Below are positions 16,923 through 24,983 of a stretch of 64,000 bases of DNA, piece by piece. The position numbers and the translations under genes are program-made. The stretch is from Enhygromyxa salina (GTDB lineage: Bacteria; Myxococcota_A; Polyangia; Nannocystales; Nannocystaceae), in NCBI RefSeq assembly GCF_002994635.1, contig NZ_PVNL01000030.1, forward strand, positions 265,330-329,329, written 5' to 3'. Under the pieces are notes generated by a model. The model saw only the letters and a program-made list of their open reading frames with translations. It had not been told where the DNA came from and did not search any database. How positions within the stretch are numbered: the stretch's first letter is position 1; every line of letters starts with the position of its first letter.

Positions 16923-17398
16923 GCGCACCCCGACTGCCACCGGACTTTGCTAATTTGTTCGTCTGCCTCAACGAGGCCGGCGCTGAGTACATGCTCGTAG
17001 GCGGCTACGCCGTGATGATCTACGGGTACTTACGGACAACCCAGGCTCTGGACGTGTGGGTTCACGCAACTCCAGGGAACGCGGCGCGGGTAATGCAAGC
17101 GATGACAGAGTTCGGGCTGCCACCCGGACTCTCGCTCGATGTGCTTGGCCAAATTGATGGATCTCCCCCAACAGGCTTTCGGTTCGGGCGGAGTCCCTTT
17201 GCGGTCGACCTACTCACGAGCGTGCGGGGGGTGAGCTTCAACGAGGCGTGGCCCGAGAGCGTCGTACGAAGCTTCGATGGCGTGAGCGTTCGTGTCATTA
17301 GCCGTCGCGCGCTCCTCCAAAATAAGCGCAGCACAGGACGCCCGAAGGACGCGGCGGATGTGGAGGCGCTCGAGCGACTGGGCGATCTGTCGACGTGA
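16898..17398 (+). CDS. MNT-type nucleotidyltransferase-like protein, possibly inactive
   Basis: 166 residues from a GTG at 16898; a TTG at 16919 overlapping the upstream stop would give a seven-residue shorter protein. The core EYMLVGGYAVMIYGYLRTT and following ALDVWV match small nucleotidyltransferases with a VGG...T(K)DLDVW signature, related to AbiEii/MNT proteins. Relatives I recall have DLD where this protein has ALD, so the first metal-binding Asp appears replaced. Catalysis is therefore doubtful. It probably acts with the preceding 83-residue protein. A role in a toxin-antitoxin-like pair is speculation. Confidence 0.75.
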   Translation: MAGGAHRLSAPRLPPDFANLFVCLNEAGAEYMLVGGYAVMIYGYLRTTQALDVWVHATPGNAARVMQAMTEFGLPPGLSLDVLGQIDGSPPTGFRFGRSPFAVDLLTSVRGVSFNEAWPESVVRSFDGVSVRVISRRALLQNKRSTGRPKDAADVEALERLGDLST

Positions 17399-17421
17399 CA
17401 CTCCGTGTGCGTTGAGCCGGC

Positions 17422-18516
17422 TCAGGGCGAGCGGGCGTGGGTCTGGGAGGCGAGCGCCTCGAGGCCGAGATACGCCCGTGGCACGCCCGCGCGGCCGCGC
17501 TCGGGGTCGAGATCAACCAGCTCACCGTGGCGACCGAAGCCCACGATCACATCGTGCGCGGCCATCAGCTCGACCAGCTGCGCGCCGTTGACCAGGCGCA
17601 GACGTGGCTCGGCGGCACCGGCCTCGCGCGCGGCCTTGGAGAAGTCCGAGGTCGTGATCAAGATCGCCTGACCGAGCCGGCCTCGCACGAGCACGCCGAT
17701 CATCTCGTCGACGACGCGGCGGCCCAGCGACCTCGACCAGCGCTTGGCCTGGGCCGCGACCGCGAGCTGGTGGCCCCAGCGATCGCGGTGCACGGCGAGC
17801 ACGTCGACGCCCCCGTCACCGCTGCCTCCGACCACGCGCACCTGGTCGTAGCCCATCGCACACAGCAGCTCGGCGCAGATGCCCTCGAACCGCGCGGGCG
17901 TGGCCCGGTGTAGCCAGTCCAAGGTTCGCTGCTTGGCCACGGCGTTGTGGTGGGCGACCATCCGCTCGAGCTGCTCACCGAGCTTGGGGATCGACAGCTC
18001 GGTCGTGGGGGCGTGCTCGGGGCCGACCAAATAGTCTCGCCAGCGCGCGAGCGTTCGGGCCCGGCGCTGCGCGGTGGAGCTCGACAGCTTGGTGAGCGAC
18101 TGGATCCGCCGGGCCAGCTGGACGCTGGTCACCGACTCACCCGCAAAGTACCCGGCGAAGGGCGCGAGCGGGGCCGCGGCGGCGATCGCTTGCCGGAACA
18201 CGCTGCGCTCGTCGAGCGAGCCCTCGGCGGTCTCGAGCAGGCGCTCGCCGAGCGTGGTGACCCGCAACCCTTGCTCGCGGCGCTCGGCGAGCGCGAGCAG
18301 CTCGGCGCCGTGGCGGTAGTAGTTGAAGTGCCGGGCGTCGACGCCCAGGTACTCCTGCAAGGTCGCTGGGTGACTGACACCATCGCGGATCGCCAGCGCC
18401 AACCGGCGCAGGTGCGAGAGCCGATCCGCTTGCGGAATGTCGATGCTTTGCGATGTCACATGATTCGGACGGCGACGCTTTGCGACGGTTGTCCGAGCTT
18501 GCCGAGCGCGACCCAC
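17422..18516 (-). CDS. Mrr-type restriction endonuclease with N-terminal winged-helix-like region
   Basis: Up to 364 residues. A GTG at 18459 (VTSQSID...) gives a start closer to the conserved part. The first half resembles DNA-binding winged helices (LSHLRRLALAIRDGVSHPATLQEYLG, two adjacent segments). The C-terminal half is a PD-(D/E)XK nuclease of the Mrr_cat type: FEGICAELLCAMGY, then GGSGDGGVDVLA, then AAQAKRW, supplying the Asp and the Q-x-K catalytic residues. Mrr-like enzymes cut modified or foreign DNA. No methyltransferase is adjacent, so it looks like a solitary defence nuclease. It converges on the nucleotidyltransferase gene with 23 bp between stops. Confidence 0.85.
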   Translation of the reverse strand: MGRARQARTTVAKRRRPNHVTSQSIDIPQADRLSHLRRLALAIRDGVSHPATLQEYLGVDARHFNYYRHGAELLALAERREQGLRVTTLGERLLETAEGSLDERSVFRQAIAAAAPLAPFAGYFAGESVTSVQLARRIQSLTKLSSSTAQRRARTLARWRDYLVGPEHAPTTELSIPKLGEQLERMVAHHNAVAKQRTLDWLHRATPARFEGICAELLCAMGYDQVRVVGGSGDGGVDVLAVHRDRWGHQLAVAAQAKRWSRSLGRRVVDEMIGVLVRGRLGQAILITTSDFSKAAREAGAAEPRLRLVNGAQLVELMAAHDVIVGFGRHGELVDLDPERGRAGVPRAYLGLEALASQTHARSP

Positions 18517-18648
18517 GAGTCGCAGCGTGCCACGACCATGGGTTTGGGGCTACCGGATCGGAGCCGCTCGCGCCGGGCCACACCCACGGGTTGGCGCTGG
18601 CCTAGCCGCAAGAATGGCTCGATCTCGCGCCTGCTCGACGCGATCGCG

Positions 18649-19767
18649 TCAATCGACCCAGTCGGCGATGAACACGTTGGTGTCGCCGTCCGCGTCATGG
18701 TGGCGATTGCTGGCAAAGATCAGCTGCTTGCCGTCGGCCGTGAACATCGGGAAGCCGTCGAACTCCTCGCCAAAGGTGACCCGCTCGGCGGCCTGATCCG
18801 CGCCCGCGTCGATGGGCACGATGTGCAGATCAAAGTTGCGCCCGTTGGGATCGGCGACGTTGCTGGCGAAGATCACCCGGCGCCCGTCGGGGTGCCAGAA
18901 CGGGCCGAAGTTGGCGGCGCCGTTGCTGGTGATCGCTCGCTGATCGCTGCCGTCGGCGTTCATGACCATCAGCTCGAGCCGGGTCGGCCGGACCAGGCCC
19001 TCGTCGCGCAGCTCTGCGTACTTGGCCAGCTCGTCGGCGCCCTCGGGCCGGTTGGCCCGCCACACGATCTGGGTGCCGTCGTGACTGAAGAACGCCCCGC
19101 CGTCGTAGCCGGGCGCGTTGGTCAGCCGCCGCAGGTCCGAGCCGTCGATCTTCATCAGGTAGATCTCCGGATCGCCGTCGCGGGTCGAGGTGAACACGAT
19201 CTCGTCACCCTTGGGCGAGACGGTGGCCTCCGCGTCGTAGCCGGGCGAGGCCGAGAGCACCTGCACGTCGGAGCCGTCGGCGTTGGCCACGTAGATGTCG
19301 AACTCGTCGTAGAGCTTCCAGACGTAGCCCTTGCTGCGATCGGGGTTGGCCAGGCAGTCGTCGGCGGCCGCGTGGGTCGAGGCGTAGATCAGCTTGTCGT
19401 CGCCGGGCAAGAAGTACGCGCAGGTCGTGCGGCCCTTGCCCGAGCTGACCATCCGCGGGTTGCTGCCGTCGATCCCCATTGTGAAGATCTGATCGCAGCC
19501 AAGCCCGTCGCGGGTGCTCTGAAAGATCAGCTGATCCTCGGCGAACGAGAGGTAGGCCTCGGCGTTCTCGCCACCGAAGGTCAGCTGGCGCAGAGTGGCA
19601 AAGTGTCGCTCTTCGGGGAGCGGCTCGCGATCGACCGCAGCGTTGGCCGGCTCGACCGCAGCGGGGGCGGGATCCGTCAGCGCGGTGGTGCTTGGCTGGG
19701 GATTGGGCTCGGCGTGGCAGGCGAGCGAGAGCAGGGCCAACGAGGTCAGCAAGGGACGGCGACGCAT
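18649..19767 (-). CDS. TolB-like WD40/PD40 beta-propeller lipoprotein
   Basis: 372 residues from the ATG at 19767. The N-terminal signal MRRRPLLTSLALLSLAC has a clear lipobox. The mature protein contains repeated PD40 blades: LIFQSTRDG, IVFTSTRDGDPEIYLMKIDG, IVWRANRP, VIFASNVADPNG and LIFASNRHHDADGD. These resemble the TolB propeller, and such proteins bind peptides or partner proteins in the periplasm or at the outer membrane. The frame is open further upstream, but that part overlaps a divergent gene and is not conserved-looking. The function is unknown beyond a likely binding role. Confidence 0.88.
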   Translation of the reverse strand: MRRRPLLTSLALLSLACHAEPNPQPSTTALTDPAPAAVEPANAAVDREPLPEERHFATLRQLTFGGENAEAYLSFAEDQLIFQSTRDGLGCDQIFTMGIDGSNPRMVSSGKGRTTCAYFLPGDDKLIYASTHAAADDCLANPDRSKGYVWKLYDEFDIYVANADGSDVQVLSASPGYDAEATVSPKGDEIVFTSTRDGDPEIYLMKIDGSDLRRLTNAPGYDGGAFFSHDGTQIVWRANRPEGADELAKYAELRDEGLVRPTRLELMVMNADGSDQRAITSNGAANFGPFWHPDGRRVIFASNVADPNGRNFDLHIVPIDAGADQAAERVTFGEEFDGFPMFTADGKQLIFASNRHHDADGDTNVFIADWVD

Positions 19768-19842
19768 GAGCGGCGACCGTAGCGGACCAGCGGGTCTTGG
19801 GAAAGTCACGCGCTCGGTCTCGAGGTGGTATATCTCGAAGTA

Positions 19843-21018
19843 ATGGACAGGCGCGGATTCCTGACGACGACCTTCGCTGGCGGCCTCGCCGTGAGCGGCA
19901 GCGCCTGCGCGAGCGGACGAGCGGGCCAGCCCAGCGAAGTCCCGCTCGCGGACGATGAGCTCGAGCGCAAGCTCGACAGACTCGACGCCACGCTCGAGCG
20001 CATGAACCACAGGCACACGACGCGGTGGTTTCACGAGCAGCGTCGGGCCGCGGGGGCGAAGCCGCCAACCGAGGCCGACCGCGAGCGGCTGACCCACGAG
20101 GGGGAGCTGGTGCGGGCGTCTCTGCGCAGCGCGCTGTTGCTGTCGAGCGTCGCCGAGCTGCCCGAGCAAAACCGCAGCGATCCGCGGGTCACCGCGCGGG
20201 TCCAGCAGATCGCGGGCGAGGCCGACTACGCGCTGCTGGGTACGCTCAGCAAGCTGCGCAGCCTCGACGCCTCGGACCTCGCCGCGCTCGATCGCGAGTT
20301 CGCGCAGGGGTCGCTGGGCATGGACGTGGCCGAGCACATCGACGAGCTCAGCGCCAAGCTCGACGTGTCCGCGCCACGCCGGCTGCACTTGCGCCGCATG
20401 GCCCAGCACCTCGACTGGAGGCTGGAGCGCGAGGCCTTCTCGGCGGTGGTCAGCGAGGTCGTCGACAAGGTCGGGCGCGCGGTCGATGCGATCGCCGACT
20501 CGCTCGCGGGCGCTGGTCCAGGTGAGATGAACGGACTGGCGGTGGCGCTGGCTGGGGCCGACGTCAACTGGGTCGCGCGGACCCGCGAGGTCGTGCGCTT
20601 CTACGCCCCCGCCGACGGGGCTGACGATGCCGAACAAGCCGATGCCGCGCCCGAGCCCGAGCCGGTCGGGCTGCCCAGCGCGACGGCTCCGTCCGCCCCG
20701 GTCGGGCCCGCGCCAAACCCCACCCCAGCCGAGCCGGCCCCGTGGGAGCTCGAGCAGCAGCGCGAGCAGGCCCGGGCGGCCGAGCAGGCCAAGCTCGAGA
20801 AGCGGCGGCGCACCGGACTGATCCTGACGGGCACCGGCGCGGGTCTGCTGGTGCTCGGCGGTGTCGCGGTCGGGGCCGGGATCCCGTTCATGGCGGCCAC
20901 CGGGGCGATCATCGCGGTCAGCCTGGGCGGCGCTGGCATGACCGCGGGGATCATCTTGCTGTTCATCGGCATCGTGTTGGCGGTTCGCGCCAAGAACCAG
21001 CTGGCCGACGGTGCGTAG
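19843..21018 (+). CDS. Predicted Tat-type lipoprotein with C-terminal membrane hairpin, unknown function
   Basis: 391 residues from ATG 19843, chosen over the GTG at 19825 because MDRRGFLTTTFAGG is a proper Tat-like signal and a GAAG element precedes it. The RRGFL motif plus the lipobox-like SGSAC suggests Tat export and lipidation. A long helical region follows (residues about 40-250), then a Pro/Ala linker, a charged coiled segment (ELEQQREQARAAEQAKLEKR) and two hydrophobic segments (LILTGTGAGLLVLGGVAVGA and IAVSLGGAGMTAGIILLFIG). Lipidation combined with C-terminal transmembrane segments is odd. I recognise no family. It is divergent from the propeller lipoprotein gene. Confidence 0.72.
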   Translation: MDRRGFLTTTFAGGLAVSGSACASGRAGQPSEVPLADDELERKLDRLDATLERMNHRHTTRWFHEQRRAAGAKPPTEADRERLTHEGELVRASLRSALLLSSVAELPEQNRSDPRVTARVQQIAGEADYALLGTLSKLRSLDASDLAALDREFAQGSLGMDVAEHIDELSAKLDVSAPRRLHLRRMAQHLDWRLEREAFSAVVSEVVDKVGRAVDAIADSLAGAGPGEMNGLAVALAGADVNWVARTREVVRFYAPADGADDAEQADAAPEPEPVGLPSATAPSAPVGPAPNPTPAEPAPWELEQQREQARAAEQAKLEKRRRTGLILTGTGAGLLVLGGVAVGAGIPFMAATGAIIAVSLGGAGMTAGIILLFIGIVLAVRAKNQLADGA

Positions 21019-21034
21019 GCCCGCCTCGTGCGGC

Positions 21035-21295
21035 CTACAGCAGCCGACGTTCGATCTTCAGCTCGATGAGCTCGTGGCGCAGGGCGCTGGCTCGCGCGGC
21101 CCACTGCCTGGCGGTCCGGCCCCGGGTTACGGCGAGCGCGGTCCCCAGTCCGCCCGCGAGCATCGACAGCAACCACCCCCGCTCCGAGCCGCTCGACCAC
21201 TGGCTGACGAGCGCATCGGCGCACGCGATCTCGAACGTCTTGAGCTCGATCGCGCGATCGAGCTGCTCGCGACGGGCGGCGGCCGACGGGTCCAC
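21035..21295 (-). CDS. Small protein with one hydrophobic segment, downstream of the DUF1702 gene
   Basis: A GTG at 21295 gives about 86 residues (VDPSAAARREQLDRAIE...). A helical N-terminus is followed by a hydrophobic stretch (GWLLSMLAGGLGTALAV) and a basic helical tail. The frame runs further upstream but there overlaps the DUF1702 gene. The 10-bp gap to that gene suggests it is the third gene of a halogenase-like/DUF1702 unit. I recognise no family, and the start is uncertain for lack of a clear ribosome-binding site. Confidence 0.5.
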   Translation of the reverse strand: MDPSAAARREQLDRAIELKTFEIACADALVSQWSSGSERGWLLSMLAGGLGTALAVTRGRTARQWAARASALRHELIELKIERRLL

Positions 21296-21305
21296 GAGAT
21301 AGACG

Positions 21306-22136
21306 CTAGCCGCGATCGAGCCCGCGGCGCAACACGGCGATCGGCGGCTCGCTGCCGTCGAGCACGGTGGCCGCCCACCCGGTCGGCGGCTCGTGTGGTG
21401 GTGTGCTGATCCGAGCGAGCAGCAGCGCGGCGAGGTGCTCCCCAAGCTGCAGGTCGGCGCCACCACGTTCACGCAGATCGGCGCGCGCGGTGTCGTTTAG
21501 GCCGTTGGTAATTACGCTGGCCAGCCCGACACCTGACCACAGCGCGCCCCGTCGTGATGCGGGCACGTCCATGATCGCTCGCTCGATCGCGGACGCGGTC
21601 CCGCCGTGCACGAAGTAGAGGCTGCGGCCGATACCCTGATCGATGGCGAGCGCGACCGTCGGCTCGGGCGCGAACTCCAGCAGCGCCGCCCGGCGATCCA
21701 GCAGGCCCAGGCAAAACCCCTGGCCGTCGAGGACCGACCAGCGATCGACGTGGGCGCAGCGTGGCGCGCCGATCTTCCGCCCGCGCAGGGCGTCGGCCCA
21801 GCCGGCGCCCACCAACAGCAGCGGCGCGAACGTGGGCGCAGCCGCGAGCGCGACGTCGATCTGTCCGCGGGCCTCGGCCGCCAGCCCGACGCCCTCCCAC
21901 GCGAACAGCTGAGCCTCGGGCGCGAGCGCCTCGACACGGGCGATCATCGCCGTGGGGCCAGCGTCGAAGCAGCGCAGCCCATCGATGAAGCTGGCCACGG
22001 CGACGCCTGTTCGCGCCCGGGCTGGGCCGTCGCCGAGCGGGGCCTGGGCCCGGGCAGGATCGGCGAGCATGGCGTCGAGCAGCGGGATCGTCGTGGACGT
22101 CGGGATCATCGGGATCATCGGGGTCATCGGGGTCAC
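21306..22136 (-). CDS. DUF1702 family protein
   Basis: About 276 residues using the GTG at 22136, whose GTGA overlaps the stop of the upstream halogenase-like gene. A GTG at 22148 is also possible. The family pattern is recognisable: an AWEGVGLAAEARG block, LLVGAGWADALRG, LDGQGFCLG, then IDQGIGRSLYFVHGG and LWSGVGLASVITNG. DUF1702 genes are known from enediyne and other specialised-metabolite neighbourhoods and from myxobacteria, but no biochemical function is settled. The strict coupling to a flavin-dependent oxidoreductase suggests both act on the same substrate. The N-terminus is a short Met/Pro/Ile repeat made by small direct duplications. Confidence 0.85.
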   Translation of the reverse strand: MTPMTPMIPMIPTSTTIPLLDAMLADPARAQAPLGDGPARARTGVAVASFIDGLRCFDAGPTAMIARVEALAPEAQLFAWEGVGLAAEARGQIDVALAAAPTFAPLLLVGAGWADALRGRKIGAPRCAHVDRWSVLDGQGFCLGLLDRRAALLEFAPEPTVALAIDQGIGRSLYFVHGGTASAIERAIMDVPASRRGALWSGVGLASVITNGLNDTARADLRERGGADLQLGEHLAALLLARISTPPHEPPTGWAATVLDGSEPPIAVLRRGLDRG

Positions 22137-23878
22137 TGTTCGCCCCACAAATAGTCGAGGTCAGCGCGAGCTTCGGCCGAGTGATCGCGGGCGCGCCGGG
22201 TCCCGAACAAGCCGTCGGCCCCCCACCGCTCCGGGTCCAGGCCAACGCAGTAGGGATCGAGCGGACCGCTCGGCAGGTCCAGGCCGAGGTCCACGCACGC
22301 ACGCTCGAGGATCGCCAGCGCCAGGCCCTCGAGCAGCTCGACGGCCCGGGCGGTGTGCCGCTCGAGCTGCTCGAGCGTGATTGCAGTGTCACCAATTGCG
22401 AGCGACTCGAGGGCCAAGAATCGATCCATGACCGTGCGCAGCCGACCGAGGTCAATCTCGCGACCGCTCGCGCTGGGTTGATCCGAACCCGGCCGGAGCC
22501 GCACCCAACGGCGCAGCAGCGCCTGGACCCGCTCGTTGAGCAAGTGCACCCGCTCGCCGTGCGGGCGCAGGCGCTGCATCGTCAGCGGATCCCTCAGTCG
22601 CTGCGACATCACCAGCGGACACAGCCAGCCGAAGTAGCTCAGCTGATCCCAGGTGATCTTGATCGCCGCGAGCTTGGCGGTGGCCAGCACCGGCCAGCCG
22701 TCGAGGTAGATCGTCGCGTAGTAGTCGACGATCCGGGCGACGCTGGCGTTGATCTGCGCGCGCGACTGCTCGCTCGTCGGGGTGCCGTCGAGCTCGGCCA
22801 CGATCGCTGGAACCGCGAGCTCATGCACCAGCGCGGTGAGATCGTGGGCCGGCGAGTACAGCGGATCCATGAAGGCCAACGCCGCGCCCGTGACCAGCCA
22901 GCGATCCTGGAGTGGCGCGTCGAAGCAGCGCGCGCGCGGCCGCGCTGCGATCGCGCGGCTCGAGGTGTTGGGGTGGTCCGCGAGCTTGGCGGTGAGCTGG
23001 GGCTCCTCGCGCTCGAGCACCGCTCGCAGCTGATCGGCGAGGGGGGCGGGGTCGTCCACATCCAGCGAAGCGGCGTCGGCCACGATCCCCACGCTGGTGC
23101 TGCCGTCGGACAGCGGGATCACCCATGACCAATAGTGACGACCGACAAAGTGATGGGTGCTGCGCCAGCGCAGCTCGGGGCTACAGCGAGCGTTCACCGC
23201 GGCGTCGGCCCACGAGGCGGGATCGAGCCGGGCCTCGACCCACCACCAGGCGGCCGCGAGCTCATGCGGGAGCTGTCGCTCGCGCGCGCGGGGGCCGAGG
23301 TGCGTGCGGGTCAGCTCGCCGGTCGCGCTGGCGTCAACGATGAAGCGGCAGCGCAGCGATGAGGTCTCCCCGTCGCGACGCAGCTCGACCTCGCTGAACG
23401 TCCTCGACACCGTCACGCCGACGACCTCGGTCGCGCCCAGCAGCTCAGCGCCGTCAGCCTCGAGCATGCGCGCGAGCGCGGCCTCGAGCCGGCCGCGGTG
23501 GAGCTGGTACGCGTGGGGCTCGAGCGGTGGGGTGACCGTCGCGCCGCGCTCGAGCATGAGCGGCGGAACGCTCATGGGACCAAACTCGACGCGTCGCTCG
23601 ATCGCCGCCGGGTCGGCTGGATCGCGCAGCCAAAACCGCAGGCCAAATTTGATCACGTGATCGCGCTCGAGCAGATCACGCAAGCCGAGCCGTCGGGCCA
23701 GGTACCACGCGGCGATCTCCGAGGTCGACTCGCCGACCGCTCGCTGGGTCGGGTCGGCCGGGAGCCGACGGCGATCGATGATAGCGACGGTGGTCGACGG
23801 GCGAGCGCGCAACAGGTGGCGGGCGAAGCACAGGCCCGCGATGCCACCGCCGATCACCGCGACGTCGAAGCTGCGCAC
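22133..23878 (-). CDS. FAD-dependent halogenase-like oxidoreductase
   Basis: About 581 residues from GTG 23878; the frame also runs to 23923. The N-terminus DVAVIGGGIAGLCFARHL is a Rossmann FAD-binding GxGxxG. GESTSE about 50 residues in, followed by Lys in HVIKFGLRF, parallels the region holding the catalytic Lys of flavin-dependent halogenases. YWSWVIPLSDGSTSVGIV contains the WxWxIP motif taken as the signature of that group. The enzyme would use reduced FAD, either to halogenate or, as in some relatives, for another oxidation. The C-terminal extension of roughly 200 residues is unassigned. The gene is translationally coupled to DUF1702. True halogenation is inferred and not proven. Confidence 0.82.
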   Translation of the reverse strand: MRSFDVAVIGGGIAGLCFARHLLRARPSTTVAIIDRRRLPADPTQRAVGESTSEIAAWYLARRLGLRDLLERDHVIKFGLRFWLRDPADPAAIERRVEFGPMSVPPLMLERGATVTPPLEPHAYQLHRGRLEAALARMLEADGAELLGATEVVGVTVSRTFSEVELRRDGETSSLRCRFIVDASATGELTRTHLGPRARERQLPHELAAAWWWVEARLDPASWADAAVNARCSPELRWRSTHHFVGRHYWSWVIPLSDGSTSVGIVADAASLDVDDPAPLADQLRAVLEREEPQLTAKLADHPNTSSRAIAARPRARCFDAPLQDRWLVTGAALAFMDPLYSPAHDLTALVHELAVPAIVAELDGTPTSEQSRAQINASVARIVDYYATIYLDGWPVLATAKLAAIKITWDQLSYFGWLCPLVMSQRLRDPLTMQRLRPHGERVHLLNERVQALLRRWVRLRPGSDQPSASGREIDLGRLRTVMDRFLALESLAIGDTAITLEQLERHTARAVELLEGLALAILERACVDLGLDLPSGPLDPYCVGLDPERWGADGLFGTRRARDHSAEARADLDYLWGEQ

Positions 23879-23922
23879 CGCGGGAGCGTACCAGAGGCCA
23901 GATCGTCGTGGGGCCGCGATCA

Positions 23923-23955
23923 TCGAGGCCGAGACCTCAACGGTCTCGGCCTCGA
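23923..23955. terminator. Strong hairpin between the Asp-rich lipoprotein gene and the halogenase-like gene
   Basis: TCGAGGCCGAGACC (23923-23936) and GGTCTCGGCCTCGA (23942-23955) form a perfect 14-bp stem with a 5-nt loop. It lies about 105 bp beyond the stop of the minus-strand Asp-rich lipoprotein gene and just upstream of the halogenase-like start. There is no T-tract on either side, so a classical intrinsic terminator is uncertain. It could block read-through or be an mRNA-stabilising element. Confidence 0.5.
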
Positions 23956-24059
23956 ACCTCTACCAATCTCCGCGCATCTCATCATCAGCATTGATGTCGC
24001 CGGAGGCCCGGCACCACCTGTCGTGACCGCAGTCGCTGTCTGGTGCTGCCTTCGCTGCA

Positions 24060-24650
24060 TTAGCTCTCGACATCGATCTCGGAGTCGAGATCAGAGTCGA
24101 GGTCGGAGTCGACGTCGGAGTCGGCGTCGGCGTCGGAGTCGGCGTCGGAGTCGGCGTCGGAGTCGGCGTCGGCGTCGGCGTCAGCGTCGGCGTCAGAGTC
24201 GGCGTCAGCGTCGGCGTCAGCGTCGGCGTCAACCTCGGAGTCGACGTCGATCTCGGTGTTGATGTCGAGGTCGGAGTCGATGTCGATGTCGATGTCCGAG
24301 TCCTCGCCGTCGATATCGAGCTCGAAGTTGACCTCGGCGTCGATCTCGACGTTGGTGTCGGGTGAGGACTCCGCGTCGGCGTCAGCCTGAGCGTCAGCCT
24401 GCGCGTCAGCCTCGGCGTCGGCGACCGCCTCGGCGTCGGAGTCCGCCTGAGCGTCGGAGTCGGCCTCGGAGTCAGCGTCGGCCTGAGCTTCGACGTCGGC
24501 CTCGAGCGTGGCCTCGAGGTCGCCCTCGAGATCGACGTCACCGCTACGCAGCATCAAATACTCTTCGTATTCTTCACTGCTATCGCAGCCGAGCGCGCTG
24601 CCACCGAGCAACAGGGTGATTGCTAAACCTGTGAGATGTGTCCGTTTCAT
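24060..24650 (-). CDS. Asp/Ala/Ser-repeat lipoprotein, extremely acidic
   Basis: 196 residues. [22 protein letters not shown] is a lipoprotein signal with lipobox. After about residue 35 the sequence is almost entirely dipeptide repeats of Asp/Glu with Ala, Ser, Val, Leu or Ile: [17 protein letters not shown], then [13 protein letters not shown], then a run of DADADSD. The DNA is correspondingly a degenerate GTCGGC/GTCAGC hexamer array. A polyanionic, low-complexity surface-anchored chain of this kind could bind calcium or other cations or form a hydrated coat. I know of no family. Repeat length is likely variable between strains. Confidence 0.78.
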   Translation of the reverse strand: MKRTHLTGLAITLLLGGSALGCDSSEEYEEYLMLRSGDVDLEGDLEATLEADVEAQADADSEADSDAQADSDAEAVADAEADAQADAQADADAESSPDTNVEIDAEVNFELDIDGEDSDIDIDIDSDLDINTEIDVDSEVDADADADADADSDADADADADADSDADSDADSDADADSDVDSDLDSDLDSEIDVES

Positions 24651-24983
24651 GGTGGAGGCAGATTAGCACTGACAGGATGTCATGCGAATGGAGCAGCTGA
24701 GCAAAGCCTCAACGGCGACTCAGCCGTGACACAATGGCGACGCTTTTGATTAGTAACAGCGGCCGCGGATATCGTGGGACCAGGAAGCTGACTCAGTACA
24801 GTAATGATGCGACTCTATTCGTGCGATGACCGCATCGGTACAGGTGCACGTATTCGCTGGGGCACGAGGGGGATTGCACGATTGGCTCTCGCGCCGACCC
24901 GTTCTACACGAAATTACGACCGCGCTTAAAACAGGAGTGGCCCCAGGCACCTGGGGCCACTCCGCGGGTTGTCGGTGGATCGC
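24651..24983. other. Intergenic region of 333 bp between two minus-strand lipoprotein genes
   Basis: No convincing gene was found. The segment is lower in GC than its surroundings (for example TTTTGATTAGTAAC near 24745). The 24934-24963 part is a terminator for the upstream VWA lipoprotein gene. The rest should hold the promoter of the Asp-rich lipoprotein gene on the minus strand, but I could not pick a convincing -35/-10 pair. Confidence 0.6.
24934..24963 (-). terminator. Rho-independent terminator of the VWA lipoprotein gene
   Basis: GGAGTGGCCCCAG (24934-24946) and CTGGGGCCACTCC (24951-24963) are perfect 13-bp arms around a 4-nt loop. The hairpin starts 21 bp after the minus-strand stop codon at 24984. 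On the minus strand it is followed by TGTTTTAA, giving a short U tract. The core resembles the arms of the larger palindrome at 52605-52773. Confidence 0.8.

Noticed and set aside
17947..19782. 611-codon plus-strand frame
   Set aside because: It spans two well-supported minus-strand genes (Mrr-type nuclease and propeller lipoprotein) and shows no domain pattern.
18649..20637. Extended 662-codon version of the propeller lipoprotein
   Set aside because: The extra N-terminal part lies antisense to the Tat-type lipoprotein gene. The lipoprotein signal at ATG 19767 fixes the start.
24060..24500. Hexamer array as a simple non-coding satellite
   Set aside because: The array is in frame with an intact lipoprotein signal and a stop codon, so it is coding on the minus strand.
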